Both the position numbers and the translations under genes were made by a program. A model generated the notes under the pieces. The model saw only the letters and a program-made list of their open reading frames with translations. It ran no database searches and had not been told where the DNA came from. Positions 8,027 through 15,640 of a DNA stretch of 30,837 nt are shown here, in pieces. The DNA comes from Clostridia bacterium (lineage in GTDB: Bacteria > Bacillota > Clostridia > Christensenellales > Aristaeellaceae): NCBI GenBank assembly GCA_016296675.1, contig JAEDIV010000007.1, positions 1 through 30,837 on the forward strand, in the 5' to 3' direction. Within the stretch, counting starts at the first letter, position 1. Each line of letters begins with the position of its first letter.

Positions 8027-8062
8027 AAAGAATGCGTTTTCAGTCACGAAAACGCATTCTTT
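8027..8062 (-). terminator. Perfect 15-bp terminator after the kinase gene
   Basis: AAAGAATGCGTTTTC is followed after 6 nt by its exact complement, 21 nt past the kinase stop. On the minus strand the stem runs into CTTTTTGC, so a short U-tract follows. It separates the oxidoreductase/kinase pair from the transporter promoter. Confidence 0.85.
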
Positions 8063-8083
8063 AAAATCATGGAACGAAAGAAA

Positions 8084-8842
8084 TTATAATTTTTTCCATC
8101 TACCGTATTCATTTTGCATAAAAGTTTCATCCGGCGCGGCTGAAAGCGCATGATACAGACGTACATTGGGTTCGTCTACATTTTCATACCACAAAAGCGC
8201 CTCATAAGGTGTTTTTCCGCCCATCTGCTTTCTTTGAATAAGCCTTTCCCTTAATAGAGGATCCGGCGCCAGGACGGCATAATTTCGGTCCGAAAGCTTT
8301 CTCGCCTCCTGCCAAAGGCCCGGAAGCAAAAGCCAGTTGCCTTCGATGAAAAGAATATCCCCCGTCACTTTCACTGCGCCATCGATTACATCATGCAACC
8401 GCCTGTCATATACAGGCCACGGCGCATCAAAAGAAAACTTCGCCTGTTCTGCCGCTTTTAAAAAGCCTCCCGCATCAAACGTCTCCGGTGCGCCTTTGAT
8501 GTCGCTAAGACTGATTTCTCGTCCATCCTTTACAGTCTTTCGCGTCTTTAAAATGCTGCTTTTCAGGTGAAATCCGTCCAGCCCGAGACTTTGAACCCGA
8601 AGCATAAGCTTTCGCTCCCGGGCTCTTTTCTCAAGCGCCATGGAAAGCGTGCTTTTTCCTGCGCCGGGGGGCCCGGCAAAAAACGCAACCGTACGCGATT
8701 TTTCTGTTTTCTCCAAATGAATCGCTATAAGCGTATCCAATACATGATCCAGAATCCCAGATATTTCTTCATCTGTAAATGACGCAGATACACAAAACCC
8801 GTTTACCGTAAGATCATACTTATGCATATCACGCGCGGACAT
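8084..8842 (-). CDS. P-loop kinase, uridine/pantothenate kinase fold (FrcK/YggC-like)
   Basis: A small-molecule kinase of the phosphoribulokinase/uridine kinase/CoaA superfamily. In the 252-residue product the Walker A is GPPGAGKST (57-65); GLDGFHLKS (about 87-95) is the substrate-side motif typical of this group; VYDRRLHD and LFIEGNWLLL (about 160-185) match the Walker B/lid region of the YggC/FrcK branch. Members of that branch are encoded beside sugar ABC transporters, such as frcBCA with frcK in Sinorhizobium, so phosphorylation of an imported sugar or related compound is a reasonable guess, not shown. The chosen ATG overlaps the oxidoreductase stop by 14 nt, giving coupled translation; an ATG five codons later is possible but has no visible Shine-Dalgarno sequence. 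A 36-nt terminator follows. Confidence 0.8.
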   Translation of the reverse strand: MSARDMHKYDLTVNGFCVSASFTDEEISGILDHVLDTLIAIHLEKTEKSRTVAFFAGPPGAGKSTLSMALEKRARERKLMLRVQSLGLDGFHLKSSILKTRKTVKDGREISLSDIKGAPETFDAGGFLKAAEQAKFSFDAPWPVYDRRLHDVIDGAVKVTGDILFIEGNWLLLPGLWQEARKLSDRNYAVLAPDPLLRERLIQRKQMGGKTPYEALLWYENVDEPNVRLYHALSAAPDETFMQNEYGRWKKL

Positions 8843-9698
8843 TTACGATTCTTACCCGTTTACCGGTTGCGAAGCTTTCTTCAATGGCATGCATAACGCA
8901 GACCGCTTCAACAAAATCATGCGCGTTCTGCGGCATTTCACCGGTTCTGAGCATGTTTGCGTATTCCTCACACTCATAAGAATAGCATTCGGAAATATCG
9001 ATATTTCCGGTAGTGACCTCATCCGCGATAACCGTCGCGCCGTAGTTGTAATTGCCTTCCGAGAAGGTCATATGTACGGCAAACCGGCCGTAATTGAGAA
9101 GCGCTGTCACGCCGCTGTCCGTTCTGAACGCACCGACTTCAAACGGATGGTAACCGAAAATGGTGAGCGCGATTTCTACAAGGTGAGACGCATAGAACCA
9201 GAAATCCCCGTACGGATTCATCATATTGACCGGCGCCCATACGTGTCCGCCGACCAGCGTTCCATTTTGCATCGCCTTTTCAGCCGCCTGTTTGAATCTG
9301 AGCGTATCGGGAACAAGCCTTGTCGACGAACCGCCCATAAACAGCGCTTTTCCAGAAAATGCGCATCTTACGAGATCGAGCGCTTCCATGGGATTACAGG
9401 TAACAGGCTTATCAATAAACGCAGGAAGGCCTTTTTCAATAAAAGGCTTTGCATATTTAAAATGAAGTCCGCCGTGGCGCGAAGTGACCATAATCGCATC
9501 CACCATGCCTTCCATTTCACTGGGATGGTCACACAAGCGCTCCACGCCGTATTCCTTGTAAATCCTTTCGCTTGCCGCACGGTCTTCGCCGTAAATCGCT
9601 ACAACCTTGATATCAGGATACAGATCCGTTGTATTGAAAATCTTTGAAAATGCCGCTGCATGAGAGTTTTCAGAGCCAATGATGCCAATGCGGAACAT
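8829..9698 (-). CDS. Gfo/Idh/MocA-family oxidoreductase
   Basis: An NAD(P)-dependent dehydrogenase of the type acting on sugars, inositols and their derivatives. The 289-residue product begins MFRIGIIGSENSH, a Rossmann dinucleotide-binding turn. Residues 96-98 read DKP in the FIDKPVT segment, where the family consensus is EKP. At 289 residues it is shorter than many members (330-380), with a compact C-terminal domain. Start: GGAGG lies 8 nt before the ATG; the longer reading upstream has no support. It has its own promoter (9728-9756) and overlaps the kinase gene, so the two proteins probably work on the same pathway, perhaps the sugar brought in by the transporter beyond the terminator. Substrate unknown. 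Confidence 0.85.
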   Translation of the reverse strand: MFRIGIIGSENSHAAAFSKIFNTTDLYPDIKVVAIYGEDRAASERIYKEYGVERLCDHPSEMEGMVDAIMVTSRHGGLHFKYAKPFIEKGLPAFIDKPVTCNPMEALDLVRCAFSGKALFMGGSSTRLVPDTLRFKQAAEKAMQNGTLVGGHVWAPVNMMNPYGDFWFYASHLVEIALTIFGYHPFEVGAFRTDSGVTALLNYGRFAVHMTFSEGNYNYGATVIADEVTTGNIDISECYSYECEEYANMLRTGEMPQNAHDFVEAVCVMHAIEESFATGKRVRIVNVRA

Positions 9699-9727
9699 AT
9701 TCTCATTCCTCCATATGTTTTTTATGT

Positions 9728-9756
9728 ATTCTACCACACATGCGCCGTTTTCGCAA
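9728..9756 (-). promoter_or_regulatory. Candidate promoter of the oxidoreductase-kinase pair
   Basis: -35 TTGCGA (9751-9756), 17-bp spacer, -10 TAGAAT (9728-9733), in the 66-nt gap after the spo0A-like gene. Readthrough from spo0A is also possible because no clear terminator separates them. Confidence 0.5.
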
Positions 9757-9764
9757 ACGCCGCT

Positions 9765-10517
9765 TCAATTGATGATCAGGCTTTTTTCCTTTACGCAGTT
9801 TAAAAGCCATTCGATCATATGCCCGGCTGTGGGTTTACTGTCTGGAATTACCCCATCCTTTTTCTCCGCATAAAACCTTTGAATGCTGCCGCTTTTCCAT
9901 GCGGAAAGGATCGCGGTTCTGATCGACCTTTCAACGGACTGCGCAGTCGTTGAAAACCGCGCGGCTATTGCCGGATAGAGCGTCTCTGTAAGTTTTTTGT
10001 ATCTATCTCCGTTTTCCATGCGAAGACGCACCGCTTCTTCAAGATACATGTATCCCTTCATCTCAGGCGATACACCCGCTTCCCGAAGCAGTTTTCCGAT
10101 CTCACAGGCTTCATCTGCGTCTGTTTCTTCTCCCCGACTGTATCCGCAGCCCGCAAGCATCTTTATTCTTTCGTACAGCTGTCCGGGCGCAGCCGGCTTT
10201 GCCATAAAGAAACTCGCGCCTCTCGCAAACGCCGCCTCCTGTACCGTCTCCGTACTCATCCTGGTCAGAATCAGCGGCTTTGGCGCAGGACGCTTCATCT
10301 TGCGAAACGCTTCCAGTACGCCGATGCCGTCGATTCCTCTGAGCACAATGTCTGTAACAACCACATCCACGTCAGAAGAGAATACTTTTTCAATCACTTC
10401 TGCGCCGTACATCGTGCTGGCTACAACATCAATTCCGCCCATATCGGACAGCTGTTTTGTATTTCTCATCAATGCATCATGGTCGGCATCCGCCACAATA
10501 ACATTTATGCATTTCAT
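9765..10517 (-). CDS. spo0A: Spo0A-like sporulation response regulator
   Basis: Spo0A is the master regulator of endospore entry in Firmicutes, activated by phosphorelay or direct kinases. The 250-residue product has a receiver domain (about 1-122) and a Spo0A C-terminal DNA-binding domain (about 137-245). The latter is close to the known family: GVSPEMKGYMYLEEAV, LYPAIAARFSTTAQSVERSIRTAI (recognition helix region 181-203) and SAWKSG. The phosphoacceptor is Asp56, with Thr85 and Lys107 in the expected places. The acidic pocket reads V-A-D10-A11-D12, whereas Bacillus subtilis has Asp10-Asp11, so the second acidic residue is replaced. The usual neighbour spoIVB is absent. Start: the ATG follows AAGGGG at a somewhat long spacing; upstream in-frame codons lie within the promoter region. 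Its own promoter is at 10560-10588. A diverged paralogue cannot be excluded. Confidence 0.85.
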   Translation of the reverse strand: MKCINVIVADADHDALMRNTKQLSDMGGIDVVASTMYGAEVIEKVFSSDVDVVVTDIVLRGIDGIGVLEAFRKMKRPAPKPLILTRMSTETVQEAAFARGASFFMAKPAAPGQLYERIKMLAGCGYSRGEETDADEACEIGKLLREAGVSPEMKGYMYLEEAVRLRMENGDRYKKLTETLYPAIAARFSTTAQSVERSIRTAILSAWKSGSIQRFYAEKKDGVIPDSKPTAGHMIEWLLNCVKEKSLIIN

Positions 10518-10559
10518 GGAAAATCTACCCCTTGTACAATCGCTCCTTTTATTAAAAAC

Positions 10560-10588
10560 ATTATACGACATTCTGACATATTTGTAAA
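10560..10588 (-). promoter_or_regulatory. Promoter of the spo0A-like gene, with a possible 0A box
   Basis: -35 TTTACA (10583-10588) and -10 TATAAT (10560-10565), 17-bp spacer, reading toward the spo0A-like gene. Overlapping the upstream edge of the -10 is TGTCGTA (10564-10570), one mismatch from the 0A-box consensus TGTCGAA known for Spo0A. Autoregulation is therefore possible, though a 7-bp near-match alone is weak evidence. Confidence 0.65.
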
Positions 10589-10648
10589 TATTTTCGTAAT
10601 AGTTTTTCAATCATTATCTGTACCTTCAGTGTAGATTCCATAAAATTT

Positions 10649-10678
10649 AATACCGTCCGATCGGAATCGGACGGTATT
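10649..10678 (-). terminator. Terminator after tldE
   Basis: A perfect 13-bp stem, AATACCGTCCGAT with its complement around a 4-nt loop, 8 nt past the tldE stop. The minus-strand continuation is TTAAATTTTAT, a moderate U-tract. It separates tldDE from the spo0A promoter. Confidence 0.85.
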
Positions 10679-10686
10679 TATACGAT

Positions 10687-12039
10687 TTATTTGCCGGCAA
10701 CGGCGATTTTTTCAACATAGAAGGAAGGTGCGCCGATGGCGGTGGAAATGCCGGGACGGAATTCAAGGTCCGAGGCAACGCAGGCAATCTTCTTCAAAAG
10801 CTCAAAGAAGTTGTCGGCGACAGTGATCTGCTCAACAGGCGTAGTAACCTTTCCGCCTTCAATGCGGAAGCCCTTGGCGCCCAGAGAGAAGTCGCCGCTG
10901 ATCTGGTTTGCTCCGGAATGCATGCCCATAAGGCTGGTAATCAGAAGGCCGTCTCCCACTTCTTCAACAAGCTCGTCAAAGTTCTTGTCGCCGGGCTTTA
11001 AATAGAAGTTCGTGGGCGCAACGAGAACGGGCGCGGCATAACCGCCTTTGGACGCGTTGCCGGTGGTTTCCTTGCCCATGGCTTCGGCTGTGGTTCTGTT
11101 GTGAAGAAGCGTATTGAGCGTTCCGTTTTCAATAACCGTCTTGGTCTTCGTGGCAACGCCCTCCGCGTCAAACGGGCAGGAGGCAAAGCCGCCTTCCATC
11201 AGCGGATCGTCAATGATGGTGACATTTTCAGAGGCAATCACTTCGCCCTCGCGTCCCTTGAGAAGGGAAAGGCCTTTTCTCGCACTCTCGGCGGAGAATA
11301 CGCTTGAGAAAGTGGCGAAAAGTCCGGCTGCTACGTCATTTCTGAAAATGGTCTTGTATTCTCCCGAGGGAACGGACGACGCGTTCAGGCCGGAAAGCGC
11401 TTCCTTGACCGCGTTCTCGGCGACCTTTTTGATGTCAACGTCCTTTTTGTCAAACGCATACTTCATATCAAAAGCATAGTTGACCTTCCCGTTTTCAGAG
11501 ACGATCGGAACGGCAACCGCGCCCAGCATGCACGCCTTGAAGCTTACATCGAGTCCCTTGGAGTTCACGATGCGCTTTTCATTGATCATGGAAGCATAGG
11601 AGCAGCCCTCGGTGCGGATGACTCTGGGATCAGCTGCCTTCACAAGCTTTTCAAGCTCGATCGCTTCCTGAATTTTTACGGATGCGGGAACAGATGCGGT
11701 TTCTTCATTATAGTTGTTGATATCCTGATACTTTTCGCTGCCCTCAAAGATCGTGGTCTTGTCATCGGTCTCGATGAGCATCGCGTTTTCTTTTACGCTG
11801 TGTACCAGCATTTCAATGGCGTCCTCGTCCATTTCTTCACTGGACGCATAGCCCATTTTTCCGTTATATACGCCGCGCAGGCAAACGCCCGACGTGATCG
11901 CAGCAGAATACTCCTTGATCTGGCCTTCAAGCACTTCGACGGAAAAGTCATCGCTCATAGCAAAATAGGCTTCGCATTCGTCGATTCCGGCTTCCTTGGC
12001 CGCTAAGAACAATTTATCGATAAAAAGCTGTCTGTCCAT
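10687..12039 (-). CDS. tldE: TldE/PmbA-family protein, partner of TldD
   Basis: TldE (PmbA) forms the TldD/TldE heterodimeric metalloprotease that cleaves peptides threaded into its core; in enterobacteria it matures microcin B17 and degrades CcdA. The 450-residue length equals that of E. coli PmbA. There is no HExxxH motif, as expected for the non-catalytic partner. Typical features include the QISGDFSLGAKGFRIEGG segment near the C-terminus. The ATG is immediately adjacent to the tldD stop (TAAATG), with GGAGG inside the end of tldD, so the two are translated together at matched levels. Its natural substrate here is unknown. Confidence 0.9.
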   Translation of the reverse strand: MDRQLFIDKLFLAAKEAGIDECEAYFAMSDDFSVEVLEGQIKEYSAAITSGVCLRGVYNGKMGYASSEEMDEDAIEMLVHSVKENAMLIETDDKTTIFEGSEKYQDINNYNEETASVPASVKIQEAIELEKLVKAADPRVIRTEGCSYASMINEKRIVNSKGLDVSFKACMLGAVAVPIVSENGKVNYAFDMKYAFDKKDVDIKKVAENAVKEALSGLNASSVPSGEYKTIFRNDVAAGLFATFSSVFSAESARKGLSLLKGREGEVIASENVTIIDDPLMEGGFASCPFDAEGVATKTKTVIENGTLNTLLHNRTTAEAMGKETTGNASKGGYAAPVLVAPTNFYLKPGDKNFDELVEEVGDGLLITSLMGMHSGANQISGDFSLGAKGFRIEGGKVTTPVEQITVADNFFELLKKIACVASDLEFRPGISTAIGAPSFYVEKIAVAGK

Positions 12040-13425
12040 TTACCTGCCTCCTACCGTCATATCGGTTACGCGGATCATCGGCTGGCCGACATTCGTGGGA
12101 ACGCTTCCGGAGGAGCTTCCGCACATGCCCTGCGCCATCCACATCTTCTTGCCAACGCGGTCGATCTTCATAAGGGTCTGTCCGCCCTTGCCGATCAGGG
12201 TTGCGCCGCGGACGGGACGGTCAATCTTGCCGTTCTTGATCAGATATCCTTCGCCGACAGAGAAGTTGAATTCGCCGGTCAAGGGGTTTACGCTGCCGCC
12301 GCCCATGACTTTGGCATACAGGCCTTCCGCGCAGGAGGCAATGATTTCGCCTTCGTCATGATTTCCGGCTGCGATGTAGGTGTTGCGCATACGGGAAGTG
12401 GGCGCGAAGGTGTAGTTTTCGCGTCTGCCGTTTCCGGTCACAGGCATATTCATCTTGCGGCCGTTCAGGCGGTCGATCATATAATTTTTGAGAATACCGT
12501 TTTCGATAAGCACGAGCTTCGTCGTGGGATTGCCTTCATCGTCGATATTCTCGCTGCCCCACTCATTTGCGATCGTTCCGTCGTCAATGGCGGTTACGAT
12601 GGGAGAGGCGATCTGCTGGCCCAGTTTGCCGGCAAATTCGCTGTTGCCATAGGCGACAGACGTAGCTTCCAGAGAATGGCCGCAAGCTTCATGGAAGATA
12701 ACGCCGCCGAAACCGCCGTCAATGATCACCGGCATAACGCCTGCCGGGCAAACATCGGCATGCAGCATCGTTACAGCGCGCTCCGCCGCGATTCTGGAAA
12801 TCTCAGCGATATCGACGTCATTTTTGAAAAATTCAAAGCCCTTCATCGCGCCCGGAGACTCACCGCCGGTCTGGTTTTCGCCGTTTCCGGAGGCAACGGC
12901 TCTGACCATCATGCGGGAATAAACGCGGCTGTCGGATTTGAACATGCCTTCGGTATTGGCAATGGTGACCGCCTGTTCCCAATCCCAAAGCGCAGCGGAC
13001 GCCTGAGAAATTTCACCGCTGTAGCTTTTGACGGCCTTGCAGGCTTCCTTGATGATTCTGACTCTTTCCTGACCAGGCACGTCCATGGGAAGCATTTCAA
13101 TTGCATGAATGTTTCTGACAATGCCGCCGGTCAAGTGGATGGTCTTGCCGCTTAACTGATCGTTCCCGATCGCGTCCTTTGCGCGCTCGGCCAATTCCAT
13201 AAGGCCCTTGTCAGAGGTATCGTTGGTATATACGTATACAGAATTTGTTCCCTTGTACACGCGAAGACCCGCGCCGTGCATGCGGCCAGCCGTCGCGGTG
13301 TCTACCTTGTCGTCCGTCTGGGACAGGCGCGAGCGTCTCGTATCCTCATAAAAGATTTCAGCAAAATCTCCGCCGGAGGAAATCGCCTTTTCAAGCGCTC
13401 GCTCACAGGCTCCCTTTTTAAGCAT
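12040..13425 (-). CDS. tldD: TldD metalloprotease catalytic subunit
   Basis: Catalytic subunit of the TldD/TldE protease. The 461-residue product has the zinc motif HEACGH (HExxxH, residues 245-250) inside the conserved GGFGGVIFHEACGHSLEA context, then the C-terminal GSSSGSVPTNVGQPMIRV region. Length is slightly below E. coli TldD (481). Start: AGGGAGATGGAAAG precedes the chosen ATG; an upstream in-frame ATG would overlap the previous gene and has no site. It lies 19 nt after a LytTR response regulator gene and abuts tldE. That linkage suggests the regulator and protease are coexpressed. No precursor-peptide gene was found nearby. Confidence 0.93.
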   Translation of the reverse strand: MLKKGACERALEKAISSGGDFAEIFYEDTRRSRLSQTDDKVDTATAGRMHGAGLRVYKGTNSVYVYTNDTSDKGLMELAERAKDAIGNDQLSGKTIHLTGGIVRNIHAIEMLPMDVPGQERVRIIKEACKAVKSYSGEISQASAALWDWEQAVTIANTEGMFKSDSRVYSRMMVRAVASGNGENQTGGESPGAMKGFEFFKNDVDIAEISRIAAERAVTMLHADVCPAGVMPVIIDGGFGGVIFHEACGHSLEATSVAYGNSEFAGKLGQQIASPIVTAIDDGTIANEWGSENIDDEGNPTTKLVLIENGILKNYMIDRLNGRKMNMPVTGNGRRENYTFAPTSRMRNTYIAAGNHDEGEIIASCAEGLYAKVMGGGSVNPLTGEFNFSVGEGYLIKNGKIDRPVRGATLIGKGGQTLMKIDRVGKKMWMAQGMCGSSSGSVPTNVGQPMIRVTDMTVGGR

Positions 13426-13444
13426 CTTTCCATCTCCCTTATAT

Positions 13445-14194
13445 TTATTGATACATCTTTTCAAGCACATCCAGTCGTTCCGCTGTAATAAGCGCGTCCC
13501 TGTCTGTTCCTCTCAGCTGAACGACATATGTCCATCGCCCGTAAGGCGTTATGGCTTCCACATGGTCAAGGCCCACGATATAGGATTTGTGGGTTCTGAA
13601 GAACTTGTCCTTGGGCAGCCGCTCCTCGATCTCCGATAAACCTTCGCTGGTCACAAGTCGCTTTCCGCCCGTGAGTTCTATGACTGTTGACCTGTCTTCC
13701 CTTTCGACAAGCACAATTTCATCCACATCCGCAAACGAGATTCCTTCTTTGTGCCTGAGCATAAGTTTCTGCCCGCTGACAGATTTTTCCTTCTTTTCCT
13801 CGTCTTTTTTTCTGTCAAAAGTTTGAAAAAATCTGGTTTTTATCATTTCAAGCGTTGTCATTACCCGATCCATTTTAAACGGTTTGATCAGATAGTCAAA
13901 CGCATAGACCTCAAAAGCATCTTTTCTGTAATCTTCATGCGCGGTTGCAAATACGAGAATCGTCTTGGGATTCACATCCTGTATGATTTTTGCTGCCTCA
14001 ATGCCCGTCATTTGCGGCATTTCGACATCCAGAATCACCACATCCGGCCGCGTTTCTCCATGAAGCCGAATCAACTCTTCTCCGTTGACCGCTTCGCCGA
14101 CAAGCTCAAATCCGCCGGAACGCTCGATGAATTTTTTCATCACAAGCCGCATTCCCGGATCGTCATCGGCAATCAAAGTACGTATATTTGGCAT
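13445..14194 (-). CDS. LytTR-family response regulator
   Basis: A two-component transcription factor of the AgrA/LytR type. The 249-residue product has a receiver domain (about 1-120) with acidic residues Asp10-Asp12, phosphoacceptor Asp56 in VVILDVEMP, and Lys in YLIKPF. A Lys/Glu-rich linker (about 133-146) follows, then a LytTR DNA-binding domain (about 148-247) with FFRTHKSYIVGLDHV. Start is chosen at the ATG after GAGGG; the longer ORF begins inside an upstream hairpin. No histidine kinase gene is in the window, so it is an orphan locally. It sits ahead of tldD with a 19-nt gap. Its targets are unknown; LytTR proteins usually bind paired direct repeats, none of which I could confirm here. 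Confidence 0.9.
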   Translation of the reverse strand: MPNIRTLIADDDPGMRLVMKKFIERSGGFELVGEAVNGEELIRLHGETRPDVVILDVEMPQMTGIEAAKIIQDVNPKTILVFATAHEDYRKDAFEVYAFDYLIKPFKMDRVMTTLEMIKTRFFQTFDRKKDEEKKEKSVSGQKLMLRHKEGISFADVDEIVLVEREDRSTVIELTGGKRLVTSEGLSEIEERLPKDKFFRTHKSYIVGLDHVEAITPYGRWTYVVQLRGTDRDALITAERLDVLEKMYQ

Positions 14195-14215
14195 AATACC
14201 CTCACAACTGCCCAA

Positions 14216-14237
14216 CGCCCCGGTAAAAACCGGGGCG
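14216..14237 (-). repeat. Perfect 9-bp hairpin between the small membrane protein and LytTR genes
   Basis: CGCCCCGGT-N4-ACCGGGGCG, stable and GC-rich, but with no U-tract on the minus strand. It may be a weak terminator, an attenuator, or an mRNA-processing element setting different levels for the floA block and the LytTR-tldDE block. Confidence 0.5.
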
Positions 14238-14245
14238 CCGGATAT

Positions 14246-14569
14246 TCATTTGTCTCTCAGAGATACAGGTTTGTTCAGGATTTCCGCCATGATGACGGCA
14301 TCGCGCATGCGATTTAGAGATACATGCGGTTTTGCTGAAGGCGCTCTGTCGGCGCCTTTCTTTTTCACCGCCGGCGCATAAGGCGGAATCTGAACAGAAG
14401 GCTGTGTGCGAATTTGGACTTCTTCTTTTGCATTCTTGTCCAATTCCATTTTTTTCCGTTTTTCCAGACGCCTTTTCTCATCCAGAATCCGTTGCCGGGT
14501 CGCCTTGCGATAATTTGCCACAACGCTTGCAATCACCATGATCACAAACAGTACCGGCACAATGCCCAT
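14246..14569 (-). CDS. Small membrane-anchored protein of unknown function
   Basis: I do not recognise a named family. The 107-residue product has one N-terminal membrane helix (about residues 2-18), followed by a highly charged Arg/Lys/Glu region (about 20-50) likely to be helical and cytoplasmic, a proline-containing linker, and a C-terminal segment NRMRDAVIMAEILNKPVSL that looks like a short conserved helix. The start is well supported by GGAGG 8 nt upstream. It lies 44 nt after floA, in the position where Bacillus subtilis has yqfB after nfeD-floA, although I cannot show homology. A role with the flotillin-like protein is an inference from position. Confidence 0.75.
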   Translation of the reverse strand: MGIVPVLFVIMVIASVVANYRKATRQRILDEKRRLEKRKKMELDKNAKEEVQIRTQPSVQIPPYAPAVKKKGADRAPSAKPHVSLNRMRDAVIMAEILNKPVSLRDK

Positions 14570-14613
14570 TTGTTCAGCCTCCTTTCACGAAATATTCGCT
14601 TGAACACAGTTCA

Positions 14614-15621
14614 TTATTTATCAGCGCCGATTTCGTCATCACCCGCAGCGGGCATTCCCGTTCCGGCGATCGCTTCGCGCATTCTGGTATCCGCTTCCAC
14701 GTTCTGAAGGCGATAATAGTCCATAACGCCCATCTTCCCGCTTCTGAGCGCTTCCGCCATGGCGCGCGGCACTTCCGCCTCGGCCTCAACTACGCGGGCA
14801 CGCATTTCCTGAACATAGGCGATGTTTTCCTGCTCCTTGGCAACCGCCATGGCGCGGCGCTCTTCCGCCTTGGCCTGTGCAATGCGTCTGTCGGCTTCCG
14901 CCTGATCCATCTGAAGCTGCGCGCCTACGTTTCTACCAACGTCGACGTCTGCAATATCAATGGACAGAATCTTATACGCCGTGCCTTCGGAAAGGCCCTT
15001 GTTCAGAACCGTCATGCTGATGCGGTCAGGATTTTCAAGGACTTCCTTATGGGTATCGGAAGAACCGATCGTAGTAACAATGCCTTCGCCGACACGGGCC
15101 AGAATGGTTTCTTCGCCTGCACCGCCGACCAGCTGTTCAAGATTCGTACGCACGGTAACGCGGGCCTTGGCGCGCAGTTCAATACCGTCCTTGGCAACAG
15201 CTGCAACGGTGGGGGTTTCGATGACTTTCGGGTTTACGGAAGTCTTGACCGCATCCAGAACATCGCGTCCGGCAAGGTCAATCGCGCGGCAGCTTTCAAA
15301 AGAAAGATCGATGTTGGCAGCCTGCGCGGCGATCAGCGCATCGATTACCATGTTAAGGCGGCCGCCGGCGAGCAGATGGGCTTCCATTTCGTTGATGTTG
15401 ATGTCCAGACCTGCTTTCGTAGCTTTGATCAGCGGTTTCACGATATCGCCGGGGGCAATTCTTCTAAAGCGCATACCGATCAGAATCGAAATCTTGATTT
15501 TTACGCCCGAGGCCAGCGCCGAAATCCAAAGGCCGATCGGGAAGAATCTTGCGAAGAAGTAAACGATAAGAATCAGAACTACAGCGATGAGAATCGCCAT
15601 GATCATAGTGACATTGTCCAT
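14614..15621 (-). CDS. floA: Flotillin-like membrane microdomain protein FloA
   Basis: FloA scaffolds functional membrane microdomains and affects membrane fluidity and protein secretion. The 335-residue product matches the usual length (about 331). It has an N-terminal membrane-inserted segment (residues about 6-44, ending FPIGLWISALASGV), an SPFH/PHB-like core (about 45-200), and a long Ala/Glu-rich helical region (about 230-310: QAEADRRIAQAKAEERRAMA). Start: AAAGGGG precedes the chosen ATG; the longer reading overlaps nfeD and is rejected. It lies 19 nt after nfeD, the conserved arrangement, and is very probably in its operon. Confidence 0.95.
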   Translation of the reverse strand: MDNVTMIMAILIAVVLILIVYFFARFFPIGLWISALASGVKIKISILIGMRFRRIAPGDIVKPLIKATKAGLDININEMEAHLLAGGRLNMVIDALIAAQAANIDLSFESCRAIDLAGRDVLDAVKTSVNPKVIETPTVAAVAKDGIELRAKARVTVRTNLEQLVGGAGEETILARVGEGIVTTIGSSDTHKEVLENPDRISMTVLNKGLSEGTAYKILSIDIADVDVGRNVGAQLQMDQAEADRRIAQAKAEERRAMAVAKEQENIAYVQEMRARVVEAEAEVPRAMAEALRSGKMGVMDYYRLQNVEADTRMREAIAGTGMPAAGDDEIGADK

Positions 15622-15640
15622 GATGAATCCCCTTTCTATT

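Noticed and set aside
9734..9764. CGTTT/AAACG hairpin as a terminator after the spo0A-like gene
   Set aside because: Only 5 bp, no U-tract, and it overlaps the candidate promoter of the next gene.
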